Positions 35,405 through 48,204 of a stretch of DNA of 64,000 bases are shown one piece after another. Every line of letters starts with the position of its first letter. Position 1 is the stretch's first letter. The stretch comes from Cyprinodon diabolis. Lineage: Eukaryota; Chordata; Actinopteri; Cyprinodontiformes; Cyprinodontidae. Location of the stretch: assembly GCA_030533445.1 (NCBI GenBank), contig CM060081.1, forward strand, positions 35,300,111 through 35,364,110. Direction: 5' to 3'. The translations under genes were made by a program, and so were the position numbers. The notes below the pieces were generated by a model. It saw only the letters and a program-made list of their open reading frames with translations, was not told where the DNA came from and did no database searches.

Positions 35405-38400
35405 TTGCTCATTGCCATTGGTGATTTCATCACTGCAATGGCTCTTAGAAGGCGGGCGGAGCCCGCCAATGGTAACAGGCGGGCGGAGCCCGCCAAAGGT
35501 GATTACATCACTGCAATGGCTCTTAGCAGGCGGGCGGAGCCCGCCATTGGTGATTTCATCACTGCAATGGCTCTTAGAAGGCGGGCAGAGCCCGCCATTG
35601 GTGATTTTTTTCTTCACTGAGATGGATCCCAGAAGGCGGGCGAAGCCCGCAAACTGGGCTTTACCCACTGTGTTTCAATATGGACAACCCATATTACCCT
35701 TGTGCATCATACGCTGTGCACGTCTATTTCCCAGATTTCAGCACAAGTGGCACACAGCTCTCTTTGCCCATGAACTTGCCCTCTTTCCTTCCCTCAGCAG
35801 CCCTCAAAGGCGTAAGCAGTTGGTCTGGGGAGCCCCGACATCACTTGCCAGGGCCGTATTGGCCCTGTTCCCCAGACGGGCAGTAGGTGGCCCCCCTCAA
35901 AATTTCTTTAGAAATTTTCTAGTTATTATTATAATTCTCCCGTATACCCAAAACTTCGGCGCGTAACTAGTCCCGCACGGTTTGGCGGATCGGGCCCAAA
36001 GTTGGCACACGCGTTGGGACCAATGGGGTGATGTGTGCTTGTATAAAACTTTCTCATTAGTCCGAAGGTTTGCGAATTATTAGCGAAAACGTCGCAAAAA
36101 AATCCCATAGGAAATGAATGGGAAGAGGTAAAAAAAAGCATAAAAAACAGCACTTCACTGTGTCGGCATACATTCACCTAGAAAAACAGTTTGAAGCTCA
36201 GTTTGTAGATAAATCCTTCGTCTATTTAAAACTGAAGACGGTATGTTGATAACTGCTACGGTTTTTGTATAATCAGACCTCAAGCGCCACAAAGTTTTAG
36301 CAAAATCCAGCCTGCTAGAGTGGAGCAACTGAAAAGCTAGAGTGTGAGGCAGGCGTTTTTTAAACACAAAAAAACATTTTAAACTCGCCCTCACGGCCAC
36401 ATATTTATAGCTAGAGTCACCATTTTTGGTCAGTTTGTAGACTGAAATCTCTGGACCCACACAATATCTTCGGAATTACGGTAGGATTAATACTTTTCCT
36501 TAAAAACCCTCCAGACCGACCTAAAGTCGATGAAAATCAGAGCCGTTTTTCATTGGTTTTGGAGCAGAAGAGGGGAGAAAAACGAATCAGACTATGTGTT
36601 TTAAACTCGTCATAAATATTTTTCTGAATGACACACATACACCAAAGTTGGCATAGTTGGAGTCGAAGGATGACTGACGCTCACGGTGAAAAAATTTTTT
36701 GAATAACTCATACGGTTTTTGCTCAGCAGTCGTTTGTTCGGAGGACATTTTAAGCACCTGAAAGCTGAGTGACAGTGACCTGCTGCAGCTAGCTCAATTA
36801 GAAGCTTAGGTGTGATGAAACGTTTTTTCTTTTTCTTTCTCTTCCCATTCAGTTTGTAGATGACCTACAGCCATGAAAGTTACTCCAATCGAAGACAAGA
36901 TATAGCTGTCGCTTAGATAAAAAGAATTTTTCAGATACCTTTTACGGTTTTTACTCAGCAGTCGTTTGTTCGGAGGGGTGCTTTAGCAGCTAAAAGGTGA
37001 GTGAGAGTGAGGTCCTGCAGTTAAAAGAAAGGGAGGAGCAGGTGGGCCAACCATTTTGTTTGTGCTTCGTTTTGGGTTGTGAAAGACCTACAGACATGAA
37101 GGTTACCCCAGTCTGAGACAAAGGATAGATGTTGCTTTCACTGAAAGAATTTTTCAGATATCTTTTACGGTTTTTGCTCAGCAGTCGTTTGTTCGGAGGG
37201 TAAGCACCTGGAAGCTAGCTGACAGTTAGCTTCTGCAGCAGCCTGCTAGAGTGCAGCTGCTGAAATCTTAGTGTGAGGCGGCCATTTTTTTCAGATCAAA
37301 CATCTTATTCTCGCCCTCACGGCCACATATTTGGAGCTACAGTCACCATTTTTGGTCAGTTTGTAGACTAAAACCTCTGGACTCACACAATGTCTTCGGA
37401 ATTACGGTAGGATTAATACTTTTCCTTAAAAACCCTCCAGACCAACCTAAAGTCGATGAGAGTTTCAGCCTTTCTCTATTCTTTTTGAGCTGAAGATGGG
37501 AGAGAAACGAATCAGACTATGTGTTTTCAACTCGTCATAAATATTTTTCTGAATGACACACATACACCAAAGTTGGTATAGTTGGAGTCGAAGGATTGCT
37601 GATGCTCATGGTGAAAATGTTTTTTGAATAACTCATACGGTTTTTGATCAGTAGTCGTTTGTTCGGTGCCGTTCTTCCCATACAAAAAAGCCTGGGAAGA
37701 AGAAACCAATAGTGAGTGCAGCTGTTGTCTGTGTCAGTGAGAGGCTCGTTAAGCGTTGTCAAGGTTACCAAGCTTCAAACAGATTTTACCTCTGCTGTTT
37801 TAAACAGCACATATTAATCTAATGGAGGGTGAAAGGACTGATTTAACATTGGGAAATGGATACTATATGACTGCTGTCCATGACACTTCCCTTGCCACTC
37901 AGCACTGATAGACTTTCAAAATAAGACTCCAGGGACCCTACAAAATAAAAGCCTCTATATTTTTTACATATATTTATTGCCCTATATGGCTCAACATTAT
38001 GACCCAAACTCAACCCCGTTTTAGAGAATAGACTCTAGGAGACTGTTTAAAACACACCCTATAGCAAATTTCAAAATAAAAGCTTCCCATTTCCGCTTCA
38101 TCTACTGCCCTAATAACATGGAAAAAGAGTGATTTAACGATTGGAAAGTAATCAACTATCATTGACGGGTCTGAACATTTTCTATAAACACAACTCTGTT
38201 GGACTTTCAAAATAAGACTCCAGCGACCCTACAAAATAAAAGCCTCTAGATTATACTAATGCATTAATTGATGCAAATGGCTCAACATTATGACCCAAAC
38301 TCTTCCAGGTTGTTTTTATTAGACTCTAGTGACCTTTTCAAAACACACCCCAGAGCAAATTTCACAATAAAAGTCTCCCATTTACTCTGTAATAAAGCAA

Positions 38401-38576
38401 CTATTCACCTAATAACATGGAAAACCAGTGATTTAACATTTGGAAATGGATTCTATATCACTGCTGGGCGTGACCCATCTTTTGATGCACATTCATGATA
38501 GACTTTCAAAATAAGACTACAAGGACTCTACAGAATAAAAGCCTCTTCCTTATACACACTCATACATTCTGGCATA
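35405..38576. repeat. Macrosatellite unit U12 (type gamma, 3172 bp)
   Basis: Five GC palindromes, the last modified (AGAAGGCGGGCGAAGCCCGC then AAACTGGG). Carries GCGTTGGG near 36013 and GGGAAGAGGTAAAA near 36120, shared only with U17. Its tail carries AAGCTTCCC near 38081 and TAATAAAGC near 38392, shared with U15 and U17. No hairpin insertion. Confidence 0.95.
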
Positions 38577-41500
38577 TTGCTCATTGCCATTGGTGATTTC
38601 ATCACTGCAATGGCTCTTAGAAGGAGGGCGGAGCCCGCCAATGGTAACAGGCGGGCGGAGCCCGCCAAAGGTGATTACATCACTGCAATGGCTCTTAGCA
38701 GGCGGGCGGAGCCCGCCATTGGTGATTTCATCACTGCAATGGCTCTTAGAAGGCGGGCAGAGCCCGCCATTGGTGATTTTTTTCTTCACTGAGATGGCTC
38801 CTAGCAGGCGGGCGAAGCCCGCCAACTGGGCTTTACCCACTGTGTTTCAATATGGACAACCCATATTACCCTTGTGCATCATACGCTGTGCACGTCTATT
38901 TCCCAGATGTCAGCACAAGTGGCACACAGCTCTCTTTGCCCATGAACTTGCCCTCTTTCCTTCCCTCAGCAGCCCTCAAAGGCGTAAGCAGTTGGTCTGG
39001 GGAGCCCCGACGTCACTTGCCAGGGCCGTATTGGCCCGGTTCCCCAGACGGGCAGTAGGTGGCCCCCCTCAAAATTTCTTTAGAAATTTTCTAGTTATTA
39101 TTATTATAATTCTCCCGTATACCCAAAACTTCGGCACGTAACTAGTCCCGCACGGTTTGGCGGATCGGGCCCAAAGTTGGCACACGCGTCGGGACCAATG
39201 GGGTGATGTGTGCTTGTATAAAACTTTCTCATTAGTCCGAAGGTTTGCGAATTATTAGCGAAAACGTCGCAAAAAAATCCCATAGGAAATGAATGGGGAG
39301 AGGAAAAAAAAAGCATAAAAAACAGCACTTCACTGTGTCGGCATACATTCACCTAGAAAAACAGTTTGAAGCTCAGTTTGTAGATAAATCCTTCGTCTAT
39401 TTAAAACTGAAGACGGTATGTTGATAACTGCTACGGTTTTTGTATAATCAGACCTCAAGCGCCACAAAGTTTTAGCAAAATCCAGCCTGCTAGAGTGGAG
39501 CAACTGAAAAGCTAGAGTGTGAGGCAGGCGTTTTTTAAACACAAAAAAACATTTTAAACTCGCCCTCACGGCCACATATTTATAGCTAGAGTCACCATTT
39601 TTGGTCAGTTTGTAGACTGAAATCTCTGGACCCACACAATATCTTCGGAATTACGGTAGGATTAATACTTTTCCTTAAAAACCCTCCAGACCGACCTAAA
39701 GTCGATGAAAATCAGAGCCGTTTTTCATTGGTTTTGGAGCAGAAGAGGGGAGAAAAACGAATCAGACTATGTGTTTTAAACTCGTCATAAATATTTTTCT
39801 GAATGACACACATACACCAAAGTTGGCATAGTTGGAGTCGAAGGATGGCTGACGCTCACGGTGAAAAAATATTTTGAATAACTCATACGGTTTTTGCTCA
39901 GCAGTCGTTTGTTCGGAGGACATTTTAAGCAGCTGAAAGCTGGGGGAGAGTGTCCTGCTGCAGCTAGCTCAATTAGAAGATCAGGTGTGACAAAACGTTT
40001 TTTCTTTTTCTTTCTCTTCCCATTCAGGTTGTAGATGACCTACAGCCATGAAAGTTACTCCAATTGAAGACAAGATATAGCTGTCGCTTAGATAAAAATA
40101 ATTTTTCAGATACCTTTTACGGTTTTTACTCAGCAGTCGTTTGTTCGGAGGGGTGCTTTAGCAGCTAAAAGGTGAGTGAGAGTGAGGTCCTGCAGTTCAA
40201 ACAAAGGGAGGAGCAGGTGGGCCAACCATTTTGTTTGTGCTTCGTTTTGGGTTGTGAAAGACCTACAGACATGAAGGTTACCCCAGTCTGAGACAAAGGA
40301 TAGATGTTGCTTTCACTGAAAGAATTTTTCAGATATCTTTTACGGTTTTTGCTCAGCAGTCGTTTGTTCGGAGGGTAAGCACCTGGAAGCTAGCTGACAG
40401 TTAGCTTCTGCAGCAGCCTGCTAGAGTGCAGCTGCTGAAATCTTAGTGTGAGGCGGCCATTCTTTTAAGATCAAACATGTTATTCTCGCCCTCACGGCCA
40501 CATATTTGGAGCTACAGTCACCATTTTTGGTCAGTTTGTAGACTGAAACCTCTGGACTCACACAATGTCTTCGGAATTACGGTAGGATTAATACTTTTCC
40601 TTAAAAACCGTCCAGACCAACCTAAAGTCGATGAGAGTTTCAGCCTTTCTCTATTCTTTTTGAGCTGAAGATGGGAGAGAAACGAATCAGACTATGTGTT
40701 TTCAACTCGTCATAAATATTTTTCTGAATGACACACATACACCAAAGTTGGTATAGTTGGAGTCGAAGGATTGCTGATGCTCATGGTGAAAATGTTTTTT
40801 GAATAACTCATACGGTTTTTGATCAGTAGTCGTTTGTTCGGTGCCGTTCTTCCCATACAAAAAAGCCTGGGAAGAAGAAACCAATAGTGAGTGCAGCTGT
40901 TGTCTGTGTCAGTGAGAGGCTCGTTAAGCGTTGTCAAGGTTACCAAGCTTCAAACAGATTTTACCTCTGCTGTTTTAAACAGCACATATTAATCTAATGG
41001 AGGGTGAAAGGACTGATTTAACATTGGGAAATGGATACTATATGACTGCTGTCCATGACACTTCCCTTGCCACTCAGCACTGATAGACTTTCAAAATAAG
41101 ACTCCAGGGACCCTACAAAATAAAAGCCTCTATATTTTTTACATATATTTATTGCCCTATATGGCTCAACATTATGACCCAAACTCAACCCCGTTTTAGA
41201 GAATAGACTCTAGGAGACTGTTTAAAACACACCCTGTAGCAAATTTCAAAATAAAAGCCTCCCATTTCCGCTTCATCTACTGCCCTAATAACATGGAAAA
41301 AGAGTGATTTAACGATTGGAAAGTAATCAACTATCATTGACGGGTCTGAACATTTTCTATAAACACAACTCTGTTGGACTTTCAAAATAAGACTCCAGGG
41401 ACCCTACAAAATAAAAGCCTCTAGATTATACTAATGCATTAATTGATGCAAATGGCTCAACATTATGACCCAAACTCTTCCAGGTTGTTTTTATTAGACT

Positions 41501-41750
41501 CTAGTGACCTTTTCAAAACACACCCAGAGCAAATTTCACAATAAAAGTCTCCCATTTACTCTGTAATACAGCAACTATTCACCTAATAACATGGAAAACC
41601 AGTGATTTAACATTTGGAAATGGATTCTATATCACTGCTGGGCGTGACCCATCTTTTGATGCACATTCATGATAGACTTTCAAAATAAGACTACAAGGAC
41701 TCTACAGAATAAAAGCCTCTTCCTTATACACACTCATACATTCTGGCATA
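38577..41750. repeat. Macrosatellite unit U13 (type gamma, locally divergent; 3174 bp)
   Basis: First palindrome is damaged to AAGGAGGGCGGAGCCCGCC, a variant shared with U16 and U18. A patch from about 39845 to 40100 diverges (GGATGGCTGACG, AATATTTTGAAT, GCTGGGGGAGAGTG, ATAAAAATAATTTTTC) and partly matches U8, then normal gamma sequence resumes. Also AACATGTTATTC near 40475 and ACCGTCC near 40608. ATT tract is longer than in U3. Confidence 0.95.
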
Positions 41751-44700
41751 TTGCTCATTGCCATTGGTGATTTCATCACTGCAATGGCTCTTAGAAGGCG
41801 GGCGGAGCCCGCCAATGGTAACAGGCGGGCGGAGCCCGCCAAAGGTGATTACATCACTGCAATGGCTCTTAGCAGGCGGGCGGAGCCCGCCATTGGTGAT
41901 TTCATCACTGCAATGGCTCTTAGAAGGCGGGCAGAGCCCGCCATTGGTGATTTTTTTCTTCACTGAGATGGCTCCTAGCAGGCGGGCGAAGCCCGCCAAC
42001 TGGGCTTTACCCACTGTGTTTCAATATGGACAACCCATATTACCCTTGTGCATCATACGCTGTGCACGTCTATTTCCCAGATTTCAGCACAAGTGGCACA
42101 CAGCTCTCTTTGCCCATGAACTTGCCCTCTTTCCTTCCCTCAGCAGCCCTCAAAGGCGTAAGCAGTTGGTCTGGGGAGCCCCGACGTCACTTGCCAGGGC
42201 CGTATTGGCCCGGTTCCCCAGACGGGCAGTAGGTGGCCCCCCTCAAAATTTCTTTAGAAATTTTCTAGTTGGGGGGCCACATGCCGAAGGCATGGCCCAC
42301 CTACTACTATTGCACATATTTATTCCGCGTATTATTATTGGGGGGCCACATGCCGAAGGCATGGCCCACCTACTACTATTGCACATATTTATTCCGCGTA
42401 TTATTATTATTATTATAATTCTCCCGTATACCCAAAACTTCGGCACGTAACTAGTCCCGCACGGTTTGGCGGATCGGGCCCAAAGTTGGCACACGCGTCG
42501 GGACCAATGGGGTGATGTGTGCTTGTATAAAACTTTCTCATTAGTCCGAAGGTTTGCGAATTATTAGCGAAAACGTCGCAAAAAAATCCCATAGGAAATG
42601 AATGGGGAGAGGAAAAAAAAAGCATAAAAAACAGCACTTCACTGTGTCGCCATACATTCACCTAGAAAAACAGTTTGAAGCTCAGTTTGTAGATAAATCC
42701 TTCGTCTATTTAAAACTGAAGACGGTATGTTGATAACTGCTACGGTTTTTGTATAATCAGACCTCAAGCGCCACAAAGTTTTAGCAAAATCCAGCCTGCT
42801 AGAGTGGAGCAACTGAAAAGCTAGAGTGTGAGGCAGGCGTTTTTTAAACACAAAAAAACATTTTAAACTCGCCCTCACGGCCACATATTTATAGCTAGAG
42901 TCACCATTTTTGGTCAGTTTGTAGACTGAAATCTCTGGACCCACACAATATCTTCGGAATTACGGTAGGATTAATACTTTTCCTTAAAAACCCTCCAGAC
43001 CGACCTAAAGTCGATGAAAATCAGAGCCGTTTTTCATTGGTTTTGGAGCAGAAGAGGGGAGAAAAACGAATCCGACTATGTGTTTTAAACTCGTCATAAA
43101 TATTTTTCTGAATGACACACATACACCAAAGTTGGCATAGTTGGAGTCGAAGGATGACTGACGCTCACGGTGAAAAAATTTTTTGAATAACTCATACGGT
43201 TTTTGCTCAACAGTCGTTTGTTCGGAGGACATTTTAAGCACCTGAAAGCTGAGTGACAGTGACCTGCTGCAGCTAGCTCAATTAGAAGCTTAGGTGTGAT
43301 GAAACGTTTTTTCTTTTTCTTTCTCTTCCCATTCAGTTTGTAGATGACCTACAGCCATGAAAGTTATTCCAATTGAAGACAAGATATAGCTGTCGCTTAG
43401 ATAAAAAGAATTTTTCAGACACCTTTTACGGTTTTTACTCAGCAGTCGTTTGTTCGGAGGGGTGCTTTAGCAGCTAAAAGGTGAGTGAGAGTGAGGTCCT
43501 GCAGTTCAAACAAAGGGAGGAGCAGGTGGGCCAACCATTTTGTTTGTGCTTCGTTTTGGGTTGTGAAAGACCTACAGATATGAAGGTTACCCCAGTCTGA
43601 GACAAAGGATAGATGTTGCTTTCACTGAAAGAATTTTTCAGATATCTTTTACGGTTTTTGCTCAGCAGTCGTTTGTTCGGAGGGTAAGCACCTGGAAGCT
43701 AGCTGACAGTTAGCTTCTGCAGCAGCCTGCTAGAGTGCAGCTGCTGAAATCTTAGTGTGAGGCGGCCATTTTTTTAAGATCAAACATCTTATTCTCGCCC
43801 TCACGGCCACATATTTGGAGCTACAGTCACCATTTTTGGTCAGTTTGTAGACTGAAACCTCTGGACTCACACAATGTCTTCGGAATTACGGTAGGATTAA
43901 TACTTTTCCTTAAAAACCCTCCAGACCAACCTAAAGTCGATGAGTTTCAGCCTTTCTCCATTCTTTTTGAGCTGAAGATGGGAGAGAAACGAATCAGACT
44001 ATGTGTTTTCAAGTCGTCATAAATATTGTTCTGAATGACACACATACACCAAAGTTGGTATACTTGGAGTCGAAGGATTGCTGATGCTCATGGTGAAAAT
44101 GTTTTTTGAATAACTCATACGGTTTTTGATCAGTAGTCGTTTGTTTTCGTTGCCGTTCTTCCCATACAAAAAAGCCTGGGAAGAAGAAACCAATAGTGAG
44201 TGCAGCTGTTGTCTGTGTCAGTGAGAGGCTCGTTAAGCGTTGTCAAGGTTACCAAGCTTCAAACAGATTTTACCTCTGCTGTTTTAAACAGCACATATTA
44301 ATCTAATGGAGGGTGAAAGGACTGATTTAACATTGGGAAATGGATACTATATGACTGCTGTCCATGACACTTCCCTTGCCACTCAGCACTGATAGACTTT
44401 CAAAATAAGACTCCAGGGACCCTACAAAATAAAAGCCTCTATATTTTTTACATATATTTATTGCCCTATATGGCTCAATATTATGACCCAAACTCAACCC
44501 CGTTTTAGAGAATAGACTCTAGGAGACTGTTTAAAACACACCCTATAGCAAATTTCAAAATAAAAGCCTCCCATTTCCGCTTCATCTACTGCCCTAATAA
44601 CATGGAAAAAGAGTGATTTAACGATTGGAAAGTAATCAACTATCATTGACGGGTCTGAACATTTTCTATAAACACAACTCTGTTGGACTTTCAAAATAAG

Positions 44701-45059
44701 ACTCCAGCGACCCTACAAAATAAAAGCCTCTAGATTATACTAATGCATTAATTGATGCAAATGGCTCAACATTATGACCCAAACTCTTCCAGGTTGTTTT
44801 TATTAGACTCTAGTGACCTTTTCAAAACACACCCAGAGCAAATTTCACAATAAAAGTCTCCCATTTACTCTGTAATACAGCAACTATTCACCTAATAACA
44901 TGGAAAACCAGTGATTTAACATTTGGAAATTGATTCTATATAACTGCTGGGCATGACCCATCTTTAGATGCACTTCCATGATAGACTTTCAAAATAAGAC
45001 TCCAGGGACTCTACAGAATAAAAGCCTCTTCCTTATACACACTCATACATTCTGGCATA
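41751..45059. repeat. Macrosatellite unit U14 (type beta, 3309 bp)
   Basis: Two hairpin repeats (42271-42405) and the longest terminal ATT tract I see. From the A-rich region on, it shares CGCCATAC, CTCAACAG, GTTATTCC and ACAGATATG with U5, the only two units with this combination. All beta markers present. Five GC palindromes. Confidence 0.95.
42271..42405. repeat. 66/69 bp hairpin minisatellite, 2 copies (U14)
   Basis: Copies of 69 and 66 bp, the same 135 bp pair that is present twice in U10. Followed by a longer ATT tract than in U10. Confidence 0.94.
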
Positions 45060-48000
45060 TTGCTCATTGCCATTTGTAATTTCATCACTGCAATGGCTCT
45101 TAGAAGGCGGGCGGAGCCCGCCATTGGTGATTTCATCACTGCAATGGCTCTTAGAAGGCGGGCGGAGCCCGCCATTGGTGATTTCATCACTGCAATGGCT
45201 CTTAGCAGGCGGGCAGAGCCCGCCATTGGTGATTTTTTTCATCGCTGCAAGGGCTCCTAGCAGGCGGGCGGAGCCCACCAACTGAGCTTTACCCACTGCG
45301 GTTCAATATGGACAACCCATATTACCCTTTTGCATCATACGCTGTGCACGTCTATTTCCCAGATTTCAGCACAAGTGGCACACAGCTCTCTTTGCCCATG
45401 ACCTAGCCCTCTTTCCTTCCCTCAGCAGCCCTCAAAGGCGTAAGCAGTTGGTCTGGGGAGCCCCGACATCACTTGCCAGGGCCGTATTGGCCCTGTTCCC
45501 CAGACGGGCAGTAGGTGGCCCCCCTCAAAATTTCTTTAGAAATTTTCTAGTTATTATTATAATTCTCCCGTATACCCAAAACTTCGGCACCTAACTAGTC
45601 CCGCACGGTTTGGCGGATCGGGCCCAAAGTTGGCACACGCGTCGGGACCAATGGGGTGATGTGTGCTTGTATAAAACTTTCTCATTAGTCCGAAGGTTTG
45701 CGAATTATTAGCGAAAACGTCGCAAAAAAATCCCATAGGAAATGAATGGGGAGAGGAAAAAAAAAGCATAAAAAACAGCACTTCACTGTGTCGGCATACA
45801 TTCACCTAGAAAAACAGTTTGAAGCTCAGTTTGTAGATAAATCCTTCGTCTATTTAAAACTGAAGACGGTATGTTGATAACTGCTACGGTTTTTGTATAA
45901 TCAGACCTCAAGCGCCACAAAGTTTTAGCAAAATCCAGCCTGCTAGAGTGGAGCAACTGAAAAGCTAGAGTGTGAGGCAGGCGTTTTTTAAACACAAAAA
46001 AACATTTTAAACTCGCCCTCACGGCCACATATTTATAGCTAGAGTCACCATTTTTGGTCAGTTTGTAGACTGAAATCTCTGGACCCACACAATATCTTCG
46101 GAATTACGGTAGGATTAATACTTTTCCTTAAAAACCCTCCAGACCGACCTAAAGTCGATGAAAATCAGAGCCGTTTTTCATTGGTTTTGGAGCAGAAGAG
46201 GGGAGAAAAACGAATCAGACTATGTGTTTTAAACTCGTCATAAATATTTTTCTGAATGACACACATACACCAAAGTTGGCATAGTTGGAGTCGAAGGATG
46301 ACTGACGCTCACGGTGAAAAAATTTTTTGAATAACTCATACGGTTTTTGCTCAGCAGTCGTTTGTTCGGAGGACATTTTAAGCACCTGAAAGCTGAGTGA
46401 CAGTGACCTGCTGCAGCTAGCTCAATTAGAAGCTTAGGTGTGATGAAACGTTTTTTCTTTTTCTTTCTCTTCCCATTCAGTTTGTAGATGACCTACAGCC
46501 ATGAAAGTTACTCCAATCGAAGACAAGATATAGCTGTCGCTTAGATAAAAAGAATTTTTCAGATACCTTTTACGGTTTTTACTCAGCAGTCGTTTGTTCG
46601 GAGGGGTGCTTTAGCAGCTAAAAGGTGAGTGAGAGTGAGGTCCTGCAGTTAAAAGAAAGGGAGGAGCAGGTGGGCCAACCATTTTGTTTGTGCTTCGTTT
46701 TGGGTTGTGAAAGACCTACAGACATGAAGGTTACCCCAGTCTGAGACAAAGGATAGATGTTGCTTTCACTGAAAGAATTTTTCAGATATCTTTTACGGTT
46801 TTTGCTCAGCAGTCGTTTGTTCGGAGGGTAAGCACCTGGAAGCTAGCTGACAGTTAGCTTCTGCAGCAGCCTGCTAGAGTGCAGCTGCTGAAATCTTAGT
46901 GTGAGGCGGCCATTTTTTTCAGATCAAACATCTTATTCTCGCCCTCACGGCCACATATTTGGAGCTACAGTCACCATTTTTGGTCAGTTTGTAGACTGAA
47001 ACCTCTGGACTCACACAATGTCTTCGGAATTACGGTAGGATTAATACTTTTCCTTAAAAACCCTCCAGACCAACCTAAAGTCGATGAGAGTTTCAGCCTT
47101 TCTCTATTCTTTTTGAGCTGAAGATGGGAGAGAAACGAATCAGACTATGTGTTTTCAACTCGTCATAAATATTTTTCTGAATGACACACATACACCAAAG
47201 TTGGTATAGTTGGAGTCGAAGGATTGCTGATGCTCATGGTGAAAATGTTTTTTGAATAACTCATACGGTTTTTGATCAGTAGTCGTTTGTTCGGTGCCGT
47301 TCTTCCCATACAAAAAAGCCTGGGAAGAAGAAACCAATAGTGAGTGCAGCTGTTGTCTGTGTCAGTGAGAGGCTCGTTAAGCGTTGTCAAGGTTACCAAG
47401 CTTCAAACAGATTTTACCTCTGCTGTTTTAAACAGCACATATTAATCTAATGGAGGGTGAAAGGACTGATTTAACATTGGGAAATGGATACTATATGACT
47501 GCTGTCCATGACACTTCCCTTGCCACTCAGCACTGATAGACTTTCAAAATAAGACTCCAGGGACCCTACAAAATAAAAGCCTCTATATTTTTTACATATA
47601 TTTATTGCCCTATATGGCTCAACATTATGACCCAAACTCAACCCCGTTTTAGAGAATAGACTCTAGGAGACTGTTTAAAACACACCCTATAGCAAATTTC
47701 AAAATAAAAGCTTCCCATTTCCGCTTCATCTACTGCCCTAATAACATGGAAAAAGAGTGATTTAACGATTGGAAAGTAATCAACTATCATTGACGGGTCT
47801 GAACATTTTCTATAAACACAACTCTGTTGGACTTTCAAAATAAGACTCCAGCGACCCTACAAAATAAAAGCCTCTAGATTATACTAATGCATTAATTGAT
47901 GCAAATGGCTCAACATTATGACCCAAACTCTTCCAGGTTGTTTTTATTAGACTCTAGTGACCTTTTCAAAACACACCCCAGAGCAAATTTCACAATAAAA

Positions 48001-48204
48001 GTCTCCCATTTACTCTGTAATAAAGCAACTATTCACCTAATAACATGGAAAACCAGTGATTTAACATTTGGAAATGGATTCTATATCACTGCTGGGCGTG
48101 ACCCATCTTTTGATGCACATTCATGATAGACTTTCAAAATAAGACTACAAGGACTCTACAGAATAAAAGCCTCTTCCTTATACACACTCATACATTCTGG
48201 CATA
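45060..48204. repeat. Macrosatellite unit U15 (type gamma, 3145 bp)
   Basis: GC block of the TTTGTAATTTC type with three perfect and one damaged palindrome, as in U6, U17 and U19. CGGCACCTAACTAG near 45586 is shared only with U8. Then gamma through the rest, with AAGCTTCCC (47708) and TAATAAAGC (48020), shared with U12 and U17. With U16 it forms one copy of a 6.3 kb dimer. Confidence 0.95.
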